Below are positions 21,601-35,700 of a stretch of DNA of 64,000 bases, piece after piece. This DNA comes from Linyphia triangularis. Lineage: Eukaryota > Arthropoda > Arachnida > Araneae > Linyphiidae. How positions within the stretch are numbered: position 1 is the stretch's first letter; every line of letters begins with the position of its first letter. A model generated the notes under the pieces. That model was not told where the DNA came from. It saw only the letters and a list, made by a program, of their open reading frames with translations, and did not search any database. Made by a program: the position numbers and the translations under genes. The stretch covers positions 63,650,714 to 63,714,713 of the forward strand of contig OZ021732.1 of the NCBI GenBank assembly GCA_963978545.1. Direction: 5' to 3'.

Positions 21601-24600
21601 ATTACACATATATGTGCTTGACCGCTAGTGGATTAATTTACTGACATGTTTTTCAATAAATTAAGCAACATTTTAAAAATGTTTCTAATCAAAATCTAAT
21701 TTGGGAAAAGTTATCTAAATTTAACTATCCATATTACATTTGCTTCAAACATCTTGCCATCATATAATACAAAAGTTTGACTATGGGATGTTATTTTAAA
21801 GGTGAATTTACTTGTACAGAAAGTTAAATTACTTTGAGTGCTTTAACACATGAATGAAATTTTGAAATTGTTTTGCTAAGAGAGTTATAATTTTAGAAAA
21901 TTATACATCTCTTAGCAAAACAACTTTTAAGATTTCTCTCCAAAAGTTTTTTAATTGTAAAGTTTTTGTTTTACTTTTACTAGAAATACGTTACTTTTGT
22001 TAGAAATAAAAGTTAAGAGTTTTGCTTAGATTTATTTCTAATTACTCAAAAGATTTAGTGGTTTGTATCTTCTTGAGAATAAGATCTTATAAAATCACCT
22101 CTAAGTCTAAGACAGTTAGTAATATAATGACTGCAGAAGTTTTAGCTAAATTTAGAATTATGCCAATTAGTGGTAGCACTTTTATAGACATAGTACAAAA
22201 TTAAGACAAAATCACAGTCGGGGATCTCCAAAAGTAGCAGGGAAGAAGATTGTTTTAAAAAATCACTGGTACTGGACTGCTCCACTAATCTCTTAAAGTA
22301 GTGGTAAAAATAGTCCAAATTTGAGAAGGGGTTTGCACACACCCGAAAATGACAGGGAAATTGAAAATGCCTCAAAATGGTCACCAAAAAGTCGGAAAAT
22401 TAAAAAATACAATTTTTTCTGGAAAAGTCGGAAAATTTCTTTCAGGTTCAAGTTTTTTTCCAAGAAGTCCAGTAATTTTTTTTCAGAACATATGTGCATG
22501 TTTTGAAAATTTAATATTTTGTTTGATATTTTCTTATGACATTGTGTAAAAAGCACCTACTTTAAGCAAATTGGTTGAAAAAAATAAAGGGAAACTTATA
22601 GTTTGCTACTTCTACCAACCAATCCAATTTATCTTCGTGCTCATACATCATTTTTCTGTGACGCAAATCGCTGACATTGTACAGTTCCACAGAAAAGTAG
22701 ATTTCCGGGTTTTTTTAACAAAAATTTGATCAATCGTTGAAAATCTGTATTAAAATTTTATGTGCCGTATTAATGAATGCCTTATCATCGCCAAGATTTA
22801 CGTTGGTGGTATGCAATTTTTGTTGTGTTACGTTGATGTAATTTACGATATTTGTGACAGTATGTTAGGTACTAACACCGATATTTACATTGATTACATT
22901 CTATTACATTTAATTCAAGCAATCCAAGGTTAAAACTTCGTAAGATGTGAAAAGCAAGATTATTTTAGTAAGAGGATAAGTATCCCTATCTTTTATTTAG
23001 TAATATATGGTCTGTTTTTCTTCTTTTGTACATGTCTTTTATTGTCTTTGTTTTTTGTATTTTATTTGTAATCATTGTTATTATTTTAAAGCAAGAATTA
23101 ATTATTTTTTCTAAAATAGATTTAAATAATGCCCATTTGGGATTAAATTGAGAATTTAAATTACTTTTGAATTGCAGGAAGAGTTTTTCTACTTGCCAAA
23201 TTTTTTCACAAGAATTTTTAGTTTTGTTCTGATTGCCATGAAAAAAAATGTACATTTAAATAACATTTTTTCAAAAAATCATTGTTGGAAAAACTTTCTT
23301 TGGGTTTTATTAATAATGCAAATTTTCAAAGAGCGCATTCTTTTTTAAAAAAATGTTGAGCTACGAAACATTTTCTGTTAAATTCCCTTATATTTCTGAA
23401 AGATTAGCTACATTCAATTTAATGTTCTTGTGATATGATTATTTGCTTGTTGTTAAACCTGGAATTAAAAAAAAAAAAATTCTGCAAAGCCTGGTAAAGT
23501 CAGGGAATTTTGTTTTGCATTTTGAGTGGTAACCCTGAGTTTGTTGCTAACCAATGAAGAAAAGACCCGAGTTTTCTTGTAGTATATTTTTACCATTTGA
23601 ATCCCTGTCTTAGAGTTGTAAAAATACTCCTTGACCATTATGTTTAAGTATTTTATTGAACCAACTGATGTCAAGGACAGAACCACTTAACGTAACACAG
23701 CCAACTTTATCATTAATATATTCACATGTCTCTCCCTCTTGGAACAAGCACTTCAAAATATTTTGCCTAAATATTTCAAACCACAACTAGTATCTCAAAA
23801 GATAAATGAAATATCTGGATTTAGAATTTAAATATAAATTTGTCTGTAAAAAGTTTACTTGAAAAAATTTAGTGTTCTTCATTGAATTATTTTGTGCAAG
23901 GACTCTAACTGAAAACATAATTTCTGTTATTATTATATGTTATTGACATTTTTCTGTTATTTCAGCCAATTGAGGTCAATTCACCTGTATTAACAAAAGA
24001 ATATGTTGAAAGTATTGACTATCTTTATAAGCAAAAATTCCTTAAAGAAGCAGAGTAAGTTATTGTCGCTATACTTATGCATTGATAATTAAATGCACAA
24101 ATGTTGTGAGTGTATATTTTTGGAATACTAGGCAAAGTGTATCATGCTTTGATAAATAATACCTATCACATATGGTTAAATATTCTTTCAAGAGACCATC
24201 AAAGCAAACTTTTAGAGTCTCTAGTAATGCAACATATATAACTGAAACACAGAATGAAGTTCAGTTAAAGCACAAAAAAATCAGTTATCACCAAAAAAAC
24301 TCATCTTGTATCTCATTTTAATTCAAGAATGAAAAAAGAAGTACAGTTATAATTCATGGAAAATTCTTTTAATAAATGGATATAGTTTTTATTGTGTCAT
24401 AGAGGCAGTGGTGGCGCTAGGAATTGCCCGACGAGGGGGCTATCCAATCCCGACGGGGGGGCTAAGGAAATTTTTTTGAAACTAAAACGTTTTAAAGCAA
24501 ACTAAAACTAGAAAATCATAGATCAAAGCTAATTTTGCAGCATAATTATTATATATTACGACTTTAGTAACACGACAGTCTATAATAATAAAACAAGCTG

Positions 24601-27600
24601 TGTGTCTGTCTATCTGTCTGTCTGTGGATCTATGGAAACCTACTTAAAATTAGAGTAGAGCTCTGAAATTTTCGCCATAAAAATTTTTGGCTTTCTAATT
24701 GTATGTATGTCAAACAGAATGTTAAAATTTTTATTAGTTATTTTTTAATTAATTTTCTGAATTAATTAACAAATTTTTTTATAAAACGACTTTTAATAGG
24801 TCTACAGTTCTGAAATTTTCAACATAAATAGTTTTGGCCTTCTAATTGGACTTTTGAAAAACAGAATTTTAAATTTTAAGTTTGTTCTTTTTTAATTAAT
24901 TTTTATTAATTAATTAATAAATATTTTACAAAACGATTTCTAATAGGGTTACAGCTCTGAAAATTTCAACAAAAGTAGTTTTAGCCTTTTAATTGGACTT
25001 TTGAAAAACAGAATATTAAATTTTTATTTAGTTCTTTTTTAATTAATTAATAAACATAGTACAAAACGACTACTAATAGGACTACATCTCTAAAAATTTC
25101 AACAAAAGTAGTTTTAGCCTTTTAATTGGACTTTTGAAAAACAGAATATTAAATTTGTATTTAGTTCTTTTTTAATTAATTAATAAACATAGTACAAAAC
25201 CACTACAAATAGGTCTACAGCTTTGAAATTTTCAACACAAGTAGTTGTGGCGAAGCGAGCTCGATTTGGCGTTGCGATGAACCTTCCTGCGAGCAAAGCG
25301 CCAAAAATTGGGGCCTAAACACCAATGACGGATTTCCGCAAAGCGTGACCTCACAGCTGGTTAAAATATTGCACATACTATAATTTCGTGGCGAAGCACA
25401 AATATTTAGCTAGTGTAATATGAAACAAATTTATGCTGACAAATAAAGATGTATTATTGTTATCAAAAATGTGTAGATGTTTACTTTTAGGGGACATTAG
25501 TTTCAGTCACATTTTTGTAAAAATTGTTCCATAATTTTTCCTACTAAAATAAATAAACACAGTAATCTTACAAAGATAGAAAAATAATTTTTTTCTACAA
25601 AAAATAAATTAATTAATAAAAGAAGGCTGTAGTTCTCACTTTACCCTTGGTTAGTCAAGCGACCTTTTTTCAAGCGGTTAGTCGCGTGAGGGACAAATGT
25701 CCACCAAATTCACATTTTCGTGCATACCATTAAGTCCATGACCAAATATCAAAGAAAATGGGTATATTAATTAAATACGCAACATTATTGAACAGAATAA
25801 AATAAAAATTAAAAAATATTTTAAAAATAACTTTAAAAAAAAAAAAAAAAACTCTAAGAAGGCGTTGGTTAATAACTCTGTTATGTAAAACAATTTGAAT
25901 ATTTGTATAATGTTATATGTAATTGATTATAACACAAAATCCGCTAGGAAATATCAATCGGGCACAAAGTTAAATCTAAAACCAAAAAAAGTACAATTTA
26001 TGTTATTATACAACTTATAATTATCTTATATATTATTTCTAGATGGTGTTGTTGTTTTTTTTTCCACAATTCCTTTTCTTCCCTTTATACCAGGCGCGTA
26101 GCCAGGGGAGGGATATCGGGATATATCCCCTCCCGAAATTTGTCAGTTTGTAATTAGAACGCAAAAACCAAAAGCTTTTTTTTTTTCCTTTTTTTTTTTA
26201 AATGGTAAATTTATTTAAAATGTTTTTAATTTTCTAAACATTCATAGGAAAAATACCTGTAATTTAATATATTTGGCATTAATAACAAAAATTATTGCTA
26301 TGTCTTGGTGAGTTATAAAATTCCATATCCCCTAACGAAAAAAATTTTTTGGCTACGCCCCTGCTTTATACAACACAAAAATTGATGATAAATGATAGAC
26401 CGATTTAAAGGCTACGACCTCTGCTTCTGACGAATAGTTCATTTGCCATTGCGCATGGTTTGAAAATCGAAGTTAAAAAAATCACAAGAAGTCCAGACAT
26501 TTTGGGCTGCTGCGATACTTATATTATCTCATCAATAGAATAAAATATCTTACTCTGATGAACTACTAAAAAAGTAATTCTATGCATTGGTTTTGATTAT
26601 TGATTTTGGACAGTTCCAAAAACAGTAAGGCAATTGAAAGTTCTAAACAAAATATATATATACTAGCTAAATACCCGTGCTTCGCTACGAAATTTTAACA
26701 TGTGCAATATTGTAGCTAGCTATAAGACCTCGCTTTGCAGAAATCTGTTATTCGTGTATAGGACCCAGTTTTTGGCACTTCGCTCGCAGGAAGGTTCATC
26801 GCTACGTAAAATCGAGCTCGCATCTTTTGCTGAAAAGTTCATGGATACACAAACACAAGCTTATTTAACTCGTTAAAAGATTCATTGCTATGCAAGCATG
26901 GACTCACTTCGCTCGCTGAAAGGTTCATTGCTGCGTAAGCATAAGCTCGCTTCACTCACTAAAATCTAATTGCTACGTAAAGACTTAATATTGGAAGCCT
27001 CTCCCTCGTCAAGAAAAAAAAATGTTCCCTTTAATACAATAATACAACACCCCTTTAAGATTATTTTAACATGTGTTTGTGGAAAGCAAAATTAGAGGCT
27101 AAAACTACTTATGTTGAAACTTTCAGAGATACAGGCCAATTCAAAGTCGCTTTTTGTGAAAAAATTAATTGAAAATCAAATTAAAATTTTAACATTCTTT
27201 TTGTCAGTCCAATTAGAAGGCCAAAACTACTTGTGTTGAAAATTTCAAAAATGTAGCCCAATTACAAATCGTTTTGTAAAATATTTGTCAATTAATTAAA
27301 AAAAAAAAAATGTTTAATTCTGTTTTTCAAAAATCTAATTAGAAGGCCACAACTATTTATGTTGAAAATTTCAAAGCTGTAGCCCTATTTGAAATCGTTT
27401 TGATATATTATATTAATTAATTAAAAAAATAATTAATAACGAACTGAACAAAAATTTAAAATTCTGTTTCTCTAAAGTCTAATTAGAAGGTCAAAACTAC
27501 TTATGTTGAAAATTTTAGAGCTGTAGCCCAATTAGAAATCGTTTTGTAAAATATTAATTAATTAATTAAAAAGAAACTAAAAAAAAATTAAAATTCTGTT

Positions 27601-30600
27601 TTTCAAAAGTCCAATTAGAAGGCTAAAACTACTTATGTTAAAAATTTCAGAGCTGTAGCCCTATTAGTAGTCGTTTTGTAAAATGTTTATTAATTAATTA
27701 AAAAAATTAATCAAAAAAGAACAAATAAAAATTTAAAATTCTGTTTTTCAAAAGTCCAATTAGAAGGCTAAAACTACTTATGTTAAAAATTTCAGAGCTG
27801 TAGCCCTATTAGTAGTCGTTTTGTAAAATGTTTATTAATTAATTAAAAAAATTAATCAAAAAAGAACAAATAAAAATTTAAAATTCTGTTTTTTAAAAGT
27901 CAAATTAATAGGCCAAAACTACTTATGTTGAAAATTTCAGAGCTGTAGGCTAGGGTGGAACGAAAATGGCCTTTAAATTTTTTTTTTAAATTTTAGCTTA
28001 GTAATAGTGGGGAAAAGTTGCCTTTTGAGTTCAAAAAGAGGGGGACAAAATTTGGTTGCAATACTACAACATCTTCAGGTGCCGCAAAGAGCTTAAAGTT
28101 TATAAAAAAAAATGAAAAATTATCAACTTTGTTAAAAAAAAAAATTATGAATTTTTTGTATATATAATGTTACAAAAGATGGTTTTAAATGCATATATAA
28201 GCATTAGAGTTGAAAAAAATTATGAATTATAAAATATAATAATAATAATAAAATATATTGTAATGTAAAATTTTGTATTTCTTACTTCTGTATCCTTAAT
28301 GATTGCAAATGTTACATCTGCAAAATGTTTGTTTCTACTTCATTGCTAGATTAAACTGGTTTTTTGTCTTAAATTTTGGCATATTCCTACGTGAGTCAAT
28401 TTTTGCTCTTATATATCCTTCTCTTGCGGTTGAACCACAGACATTTTGAGCCGATTCGGTCACCAGTTTCACAGTTCTTTCCACTGCTTGCGTGTGACAA
28501 GGAAGCCGGGGAAAGTCGATAACCGGGTCTACTTTACTATTTGGTTCATTTTCAGATGCCTTCCGTGTAAAGTCTTTGAGAGAGTCACTGGAAACATGTT
28601 TTAACATGGGAGGTTCAGTTACGTCATTTTCAGGACATGAGATCATGTCGATGTAATCCTTTGCATCGAAGTTTATCTTTGGAACTTTGAACTTCCTGAC
28701 TCCTCCTCTACTTTCTGTTCTTGCTTTTAAAACATTTCGTAAACCAAGTTCTCTTTGAATTTTGCGTTCATCACATAGCATGGACAAAAGGAGATTTTCT
28801 GAAGCCGCAAAATACCCATTTCTTTAAATAACCGGATCTATAACGTTCTTGAGATCGTCAGAGAGGTAGCGTGAATATGAGATTAGGTTACAGATGTTTG
28901 GAACCATAAGTGCATGAAGGTTTTAACTTAATATTAAACCACACAGGCACATACACTTTCACAATGTACTCAGCCAGAGTCTTAAGATTTTGAGTTGGAT
29001 TCTCAGTTGCCACATACAATCTAAGCACGCGGTTGGCTAGTGTCAACCACCTGGAGTGAGCAAGTTTTCCAGGGTTTCGTAAAGATAAATCTAAGGTGCA
29101 ATTTCCACTTGATACAGCAATACACATATCCAATAAATATTTCAGATCTGTACTTAAATCATTTTTGTCCTCCAAAAGAGGAAGGTTATTTTCAATTGGC
29201 AAGAAAGTAACCACAGGAAGATTAGCACAGTTTTCTAGCTGCTGACCTATTTCACCTTTAAACTCATTGGGTCCCTTTGTTTTACCATCTAAATGACAAA
29301 AAAGATGCCGCAATGGTAGCTCATTACCATGGAGCAAACAAATTAACCATTGTAACGGTCTTCATGTTTCCTTTTCCCTCAAATAAATCACACCATTATT
29401 ATGTCCAGTGTTTACAACGGTTCCATAGCACCCAATAGCAGTAAAGTTTAAAAAATTGTTTGTGTTCTCTATCTTCAAGAAACTCCTGTATACTGTCTGC
29501 TACCACACTTACAGGCTTACACATTTACAGGCAACAATATCAAATAAACGTTCGGCCTCGCCTCTAAATTTTGAGAGGTTGCAGTCAAACTTTTCTGACC
29601 CTTTTCTGCTTTTAGACCTTAATAAATTTCTGTACTTAGCATGATAAGCTCTTATCATTAGTAAAATTCTTTGGCTAGAAACAACGGGAATAGAAGCTCT
29701 TGACCATATTTGCTCTATTTTGGGAACTTAAGTGTCACATATTTCACTTACAGTAGGATCCTTCTCTGAAGCATTTTTGAGGTTTTGTCTGATATAACAG
29801 TAGCACTTCATAACAGATTCGTAAGTAGGCAGTTCAACATCAAGCACATCACTACATTTCCCAAAAATTGGACATTCCGACATTTGTCTTGTCTTCACTA
29901 ATTTAGACTGAGCCACTTTTACTCACAACAATAAAGTAGAATACATACTAACAAAATATTATGTTAATCTGTAACACATTAGACGGAGCGGAGGCGCCAA
30001 CTCAACTGAACTCGGCACAGCTACTGACCTGACACCTGATCTGAGCTTGTCACCGCTTGCAGACAAATCTTTGTCCAATTCCCCCCCCCCCCCCCCCAAC
30101 CCGCACACAACATCCTCTCCGGCGATGACTCAGGCTCCTGGATGCCAATGTAATACTAAAATTGTTTTTATCTTTCTATTTATTTTATAACGCATAAATG
30201 AAGCTATTTATTTCATAATCGAGACAAGCAAAAATCTTTGAAAAAGTTCAAAAAAGTGTGTTTTTATGAAACTTTAACGTACTTGCGGCACCTCAAGACG
30301 TATTCTAATATTTTTCATATTTTTAATTTATATTATCTACACCATAAGGCAACTTTTCCGTGCTATTACAAATTAAAATCAAAAGTTGATTCTATCGTCA
30401 AAAAAAAATTAAAATATAGCAAAAATTTCAATTTTTTGAAACTTTAACGGCTTTGCGGCACCTCAAGACGTACTCCAATATTTTTCATATTTTTAATTTA
30501 TCTTATCTATATCAAAAAGCAACTTTTCGGCACTATTACAAATTAAAAATCAAAAGTTGATTTTTTCGTTCCACCCTACTGTAGGCCTATTAGACATCGT

Positions 30601-32672
30601 TTTGTAACATATTTATTAATTAGTTAAAAAAATTAATTAAAAAAGAACTAATTAAAATTTTGGCATTCTGTTTGTGATGTATACAATTAGAAAGCCAAAA
30701 CTACTTATATTGAAAATTTCAGAGCTGTAGCCCTATTAGTAGTCGTTTTGTAAAATGTTTATTAATTAATAAAAAAAAAAAATTAAAAAAGAACAAAATA
30801 AAAATTAAAAATTCTGTTTTTTAAAAGTCAAATTAAAAGGCCAAAACTACTTATGTTGAAAATTTCAGAGCTGTAGGCCTATTAGACATCGTTTTGTAAC
30901 ATATTTATTAATTAACTAGCTGTGTGGCCCCGCGCTGCTGGGGACCCGCTGAAGGATATCTATCTGTTCTGTGTTACATAGACGCGGAATTTCTTCGGAT
31001 TAACTGTTGTTGGTGATCAGCTTCCAAAGTACAATAACAGTTTCATGTTTTGGTTCATTTTGTAATAGCGAGCTCTGTCATTCTCCAGTTGATGCTGTTT
31101 TTACAGCGGTGATGCCCTAGTTCTCTTGGCCGCAGATGCTTTATATTTTGAATCTATATTCATTCTTCTCTTTGGTGGCAAATGTCGAAATGATTTGAAA
31201 GTTTTCAGTGAATTTCATTAATCTTCGCTGAATCTACGTTTTAGGTTGCAAGTGTGAAGTCAAATTGAGTCTAAATAATCCTTTGCTATGCCAGATTCTA
31301 TGTATGTTTTGACTCACTCTCATTAAATAAAGTTAGATTCATAATTTTAACCCTTTGCACTCGAGGCCTTTTTCGCGCTGAGGTACCAGCAACTTGAGAC
31401 GTTTCGCGGGATTTTTGGTTCAATCCGAGGTTAGGGATTAGCTTCATAGAAACTAAACAGTCATTGGCCTTGCATCGAATTTCCGCATCAAACCTAGTGG
31501 TCTTCTCGAGTTGCGGCATCCAATCATGTGGCCTCGAGTGTAAAGGGTTAAAAAAGCCAGCTAGAAAAATTTAACCATTAAAAATTTTGTAAACGTAGAA
31601 ATAATATTACTGCTATTGCTTAAAAGAATTTTGTATATATTTTTTTAATACGTACAAAACACCGGTGAACATACTCAATAAAATATGCCTGGTGTCTATA
31701 GTGCAGCTCCAGCTTCTATTTTAAAAACAAATATTCAAAGCAATGAATACAATGGCTCATGTGGCGGAGTCAACAACGGTAATTTCACTTTACCATTAAG
31801 GCAGCATAATCCAGCCGTTTCTCCGGAAAACTTTAATGCACCACAATACTCACAAACAACGTCCATTTGCCCAATACAAACGCTAGGATGCAAGCTGTAA
31901 TCATTGCTGCAATCGTATCGAAACGCTGCTCGATTCAAATCAGCACTTGATAAATATCTTGTTCTGCGTCGCAAATTATCTATTTGTTGACCTCTGTTGT
32001 TCGCTCGACGATTCCGCATTGCCAACCGAGCTGTTTCACGGGCTGCTTCACTTTGCTCTCGTGATTGAGAAGCACGAAGTCGAGCCATACTATCGCGGCG
32101 CTGTTCACGTGCAATTTCTAGTTCTTCTTCAGTCCTTTCATTTGCAGTATTTCGTATTCTTCTTGCATTACGGCTTTGTCGGGAAAGATTCGATCGTCTT
32201 GCTCGCGGCATTATTAATTAAACTTCACCTCACTTCAATTCACCTAAAAATTTATTTCAAAACTCAAATTTTCAACCATACCGAGTTTTATAAATATCAA
32301 ATTGTCATCTATACGTCATTACATAGCTGTCATTATACGTCAATTACATAGCTATCATTTGCGTTTTGTTGTCAAGTCACACGGGAACGCTGTCGAACGG
32401 GATAAAAAGTATCTTATGTCCGTCTCCTGGCTCTAAGCTACCTCCATACCAATTTTCACCCAAATCTGTTCTGCCGTTCTTGAGTTATAAGTGGTGTAAC
32501 TAACATGACTTTCTTTTATATATATAGATTAAAAAAGAACTAATTAAAATTTTAATATTCTGTTTGTGATGCATAAAACTAGAAGGTCAAAACTACGTAT
32601 GCTTAAAATTTCAGAGCTCTACTCTAATTTTAAGTAGGTTTCTATAGATCCACAGACAGACACAGCTTGTTT

Positions 32673-32762
<90 letters not shown>

Positions 32763-35700
32763 TTCCAAAAATAACTTTGAAATCATTGAATCTATTTTCA
32801 TGTAAGTATGAAATAAATATCTAAAATTTGAAATTTTTAACTAATTATTAAGAATAAGTAATAGTACAAGTTGAAAACAACTACTTTTAAAATGAGAAAC
32901 ACATCCTCAGTTGTAAGGAGATATGATTAGTTCTTCAGTCATCAAACACATTTTTATGTTTTATATTACAAGTAATAATAATAGGCGATATTATGACCCT
33001 TGAAAATAGCACCGGTTTATTTTTGTTCCGAAAGAGCTTATTGTTCATTTATGATTGCAATGAAAATATTGAGTTAGGACAGAAACTTTCTTTTCAGCTA
33101 TTTCGTTTGTACCCAATATTACGTAATTAGAAAATCTCAATTTAATTCTAAATAAATAAATTTAAAAAAATATATCGAATACGGACAATTTTTGTTTTGT
33201 GACTATATAATTTTTCACGGAAGATTTTGATATTAAAAGAATTTATTGCTAGTCAAAAACCTTGCGAATCATTCCAGATAAAAAAAAAATCACATACCCT
33301 TGCTGCAGGATGATTCTGGAGATATTCTTTAACGTAATCAAAGACCTTCAAATCTCTGTTTTTATTTTTTAACTTAATCATTGTCAAAAAGTGCGAAATA
33401 TAAACAACTATCAACTTTGTAACTTAAGCATTTTGCCCGCTTTAAGGACATCATTTATTATAAATGCAAAGTAGCACAAAAAAAAAAACAGTAGTACTTA
33501 GAATAAATAAACGTTTCAACTACAAAAACTGTGTTACTGGTTCAAAGAGACGCACGTGCCCAGTATCGATGAGAAAACAAAATAATGCTGTCGATAATTC
33601 CAGGAAAAAACCTGAACAAAACGACTGTCAAATCCCCTGCGTCTCCGTGTCTCATTTGTTCCTTCAAGTTCTTTTCTTGGAAAGCTGCAATCGCTTGCAT
33701 CTCAGTTGTAGCCAGACCCCTTGCCATTTGTCTCCGGCTGGACAAACACACAAAGTAAAAAAAAAAAAAAAAAAAGCCTTATCAGTATACAGCATCAATT
33801 CTCATCGGCATCTCTATGTCCTTTCGATTTTTAAATGGTTAGCTTCTCGCTAAACAGCCAAAGGGCACATTTCCTATTCTATGACCCGCACCCTCACTTT
33901 CAAAGAAATGGAAGTGAACCCGCAACGAATGCTTGGAGCAAAATGTCTGAAATGTCATTTCATGGCGGTCTGAAAAAGTCAGCAGAAACTTGCCGCTTCT
34001 CACAACCACTCACACTATCATTGAATACAACATTTAGCTTCCTAAAGTTGTGAATTTTTAAAATTGATTTTAAACTACTGAAACAATTAGGAAATGCACT
34101 ACTCAAATACAGGACATGAATACTAAATGATTTGGGAGTCATAAAACCATATGGAATAAGCATTTGCAGTTTGTTTATTTCTGAGAATTGTGTTGCGACT
34201 TTTACAAACCTTGTTTTATCGTATTACTTATTAATTCTTGTTTTTTTATATATATAATTTCTAACTTACTTTATATTTGTAACTACTTATGTCCAAGAAA
34301 TTATTAAGTTCAAAAAATTCTGACGGCCGTTCCTTACATAAGGCGCAGCGTTTTTAGTAAACATATTTTTTTAAATATTTTATCATTTTCCGACGAAATT
34401 TTTTATTTCCCCAAAGGGATGACAGTTATAAGAAAGTATACTCTGTAAGGTTAATATATCATGTGTTGATACAGTTTATTCTGTCAGGGAAATTAAAAAT
34501 TCCATCACGACACAAGTTGTGTTTTCAATTTGAAAGTAATTTTTGTGAAATTTTATCGAATATTTTCCTGACACACAATGATGAGTTATTTAGTGTTCCG
34601 ACATAGTTCTCAATTTTTCCTACGGAACAAACTGTTTTAACAGAGTAACTATAGAAGATAACATATCTATATGTGTTGAAACCTATCGGGTGAAAAAAAT
34701 TTCGTCGGTATACAAGTTGTGTTTTCAATTTGAAAGTAATTTTGTGAAATTTTATCGAATTGTTTCCAGACACACAATGAGGAGTTATTTAGTTTTTCGA
34801 CATAGCTCTCAATTTTTCCGACGGAATAAACTGTTTCAAGAGAGTAACTATGGAAGATAACATACCACGTATTGAAACACGTGAAACCCTGTTGGGGAAA
34901 TTACAAATTTCGTCAAGAAATGAATTACGGTTTCAAGTGCGTAATTTTTGTGAAATCGTATTGAAATGTTTCCTTAAAAAAATATATTTATTCAGTTTTC
35001 CTACGAAATTCTTAATTTCCCCGACAACTGTGTGAAAAATAGTTAATCCCGTCGGGGAAAATTACGATTCTGCTCTTGAAATGAGTGGTAGTTTCTAAGT
35101 CGCAGCTGATGTTTTTGGTTTAGCAGAATTCTGAGATTAAGATATTTTCATTATTGAATCACCTTTTTATACTTTATTTCAAATAAGTACTAATATTTAT
35201 TCAATGAGTAATGCCACGATATAGCTCGATTACATAGAGGTCTTGATTTGAGATCTGACTGATCAATGGTCAGCAATCGAAATTAAGAAAATATAAAATT
35301 TTACTGCAAAAAAATCCTCTCTAAATTCCAATTATATCCTTACTTACTCACACATTTTATACTTCATCTTTATTCCATTCATCTTTAAAGGAAGCTACGT
35401 TAAATTTGGGAGTCAAGTGCCACTTTATTTATGATTTGTAAACGAATAGTCCTTTATCGAAAGGAGTTAAAACTTACGAAGTCTGTTAAATTTTGTATGT
35501 GATACCTGAGTTCAGACTTGTGATCCGATCAGTTAAAAAGCATCCAAATTTAAGCAAATACCAAACTACACTGGTATGCAAAACTTAAGCAACAGGTGGG
35601 TTTTTTGCCATAACTCCACGAGAAATCATCTGAGAGACATGAAATTCAGAAATGTGGGAGAGTATTATGTACGCAAAGGATGACGAAAGTATCGGCGCTG

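Larger units (their letters stand above)
27951..30578 (-). mobile_element. hAT element with transposase remnant
   Basis: TIR TAGGGTGGAACGAAAA and its inverse TTTTCGTTCCACCCTA, with perfect 8-bp duplications CTGTAGGC at 27943-27950 and 30579-30586. The empty site is seen in the neighbouring minisatellite unit near 30870 (CTGTAGGCCTATT). Subterminal repeats with GCGGCACCTCAAGACGTA lie twice near the right end (about 30290 and 30455), with an inverted counterpart near 28080. It is 2,628 bases and codes on the minus strand. Confidence 0.85.
30916..32528 (-). mobile_element. Helitron, non-autonomous or truncated
   Basis: On the minus strand it starts TCTATATATATAAAAGAAAG after host A and ends with GGTCCCC...CGGGGCC hairpin, ACACAG and CTAG before host T. 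It is inserted between A and T of an AATTA|TTAA site, matching the uninterrupted unit near 30620, so both ends are certain. It is 1,613 bases and carries one short coding frame. Confidence 0.85.
26663..32680 (-). mobile_element. Helitron-like element with internal minisatellite, copy B (interrupted)
   Basis: Same family as 24579-25413, inverted. The 3' end is at 26663 (host A, then CTAG, GCTAAATACCCGTGCTTCGC on the plus strand). The 5' end with GACAGACACAGCTTGTTTTATTA lies near 32680 and fades into a (TA)n run. It holds about ten minisatellite units and was split by a 2.6 kb hAT (27951-30578) and a 1.6 kb Helitron (30916-32528). Without them it is about 1.8 kb. Confidence 0.7.

Noticed and set aside
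32619..32801. Frame rich in Ile-Tyr repeats
   Set aside because: Translation of the (TA)n microsatellite.
34500..35060. CRISPR-like array
   Set aside because: Units are about 200 bases, diverged and contiguous, with no unique spacers; this is a eukaryotic tandem repeat.
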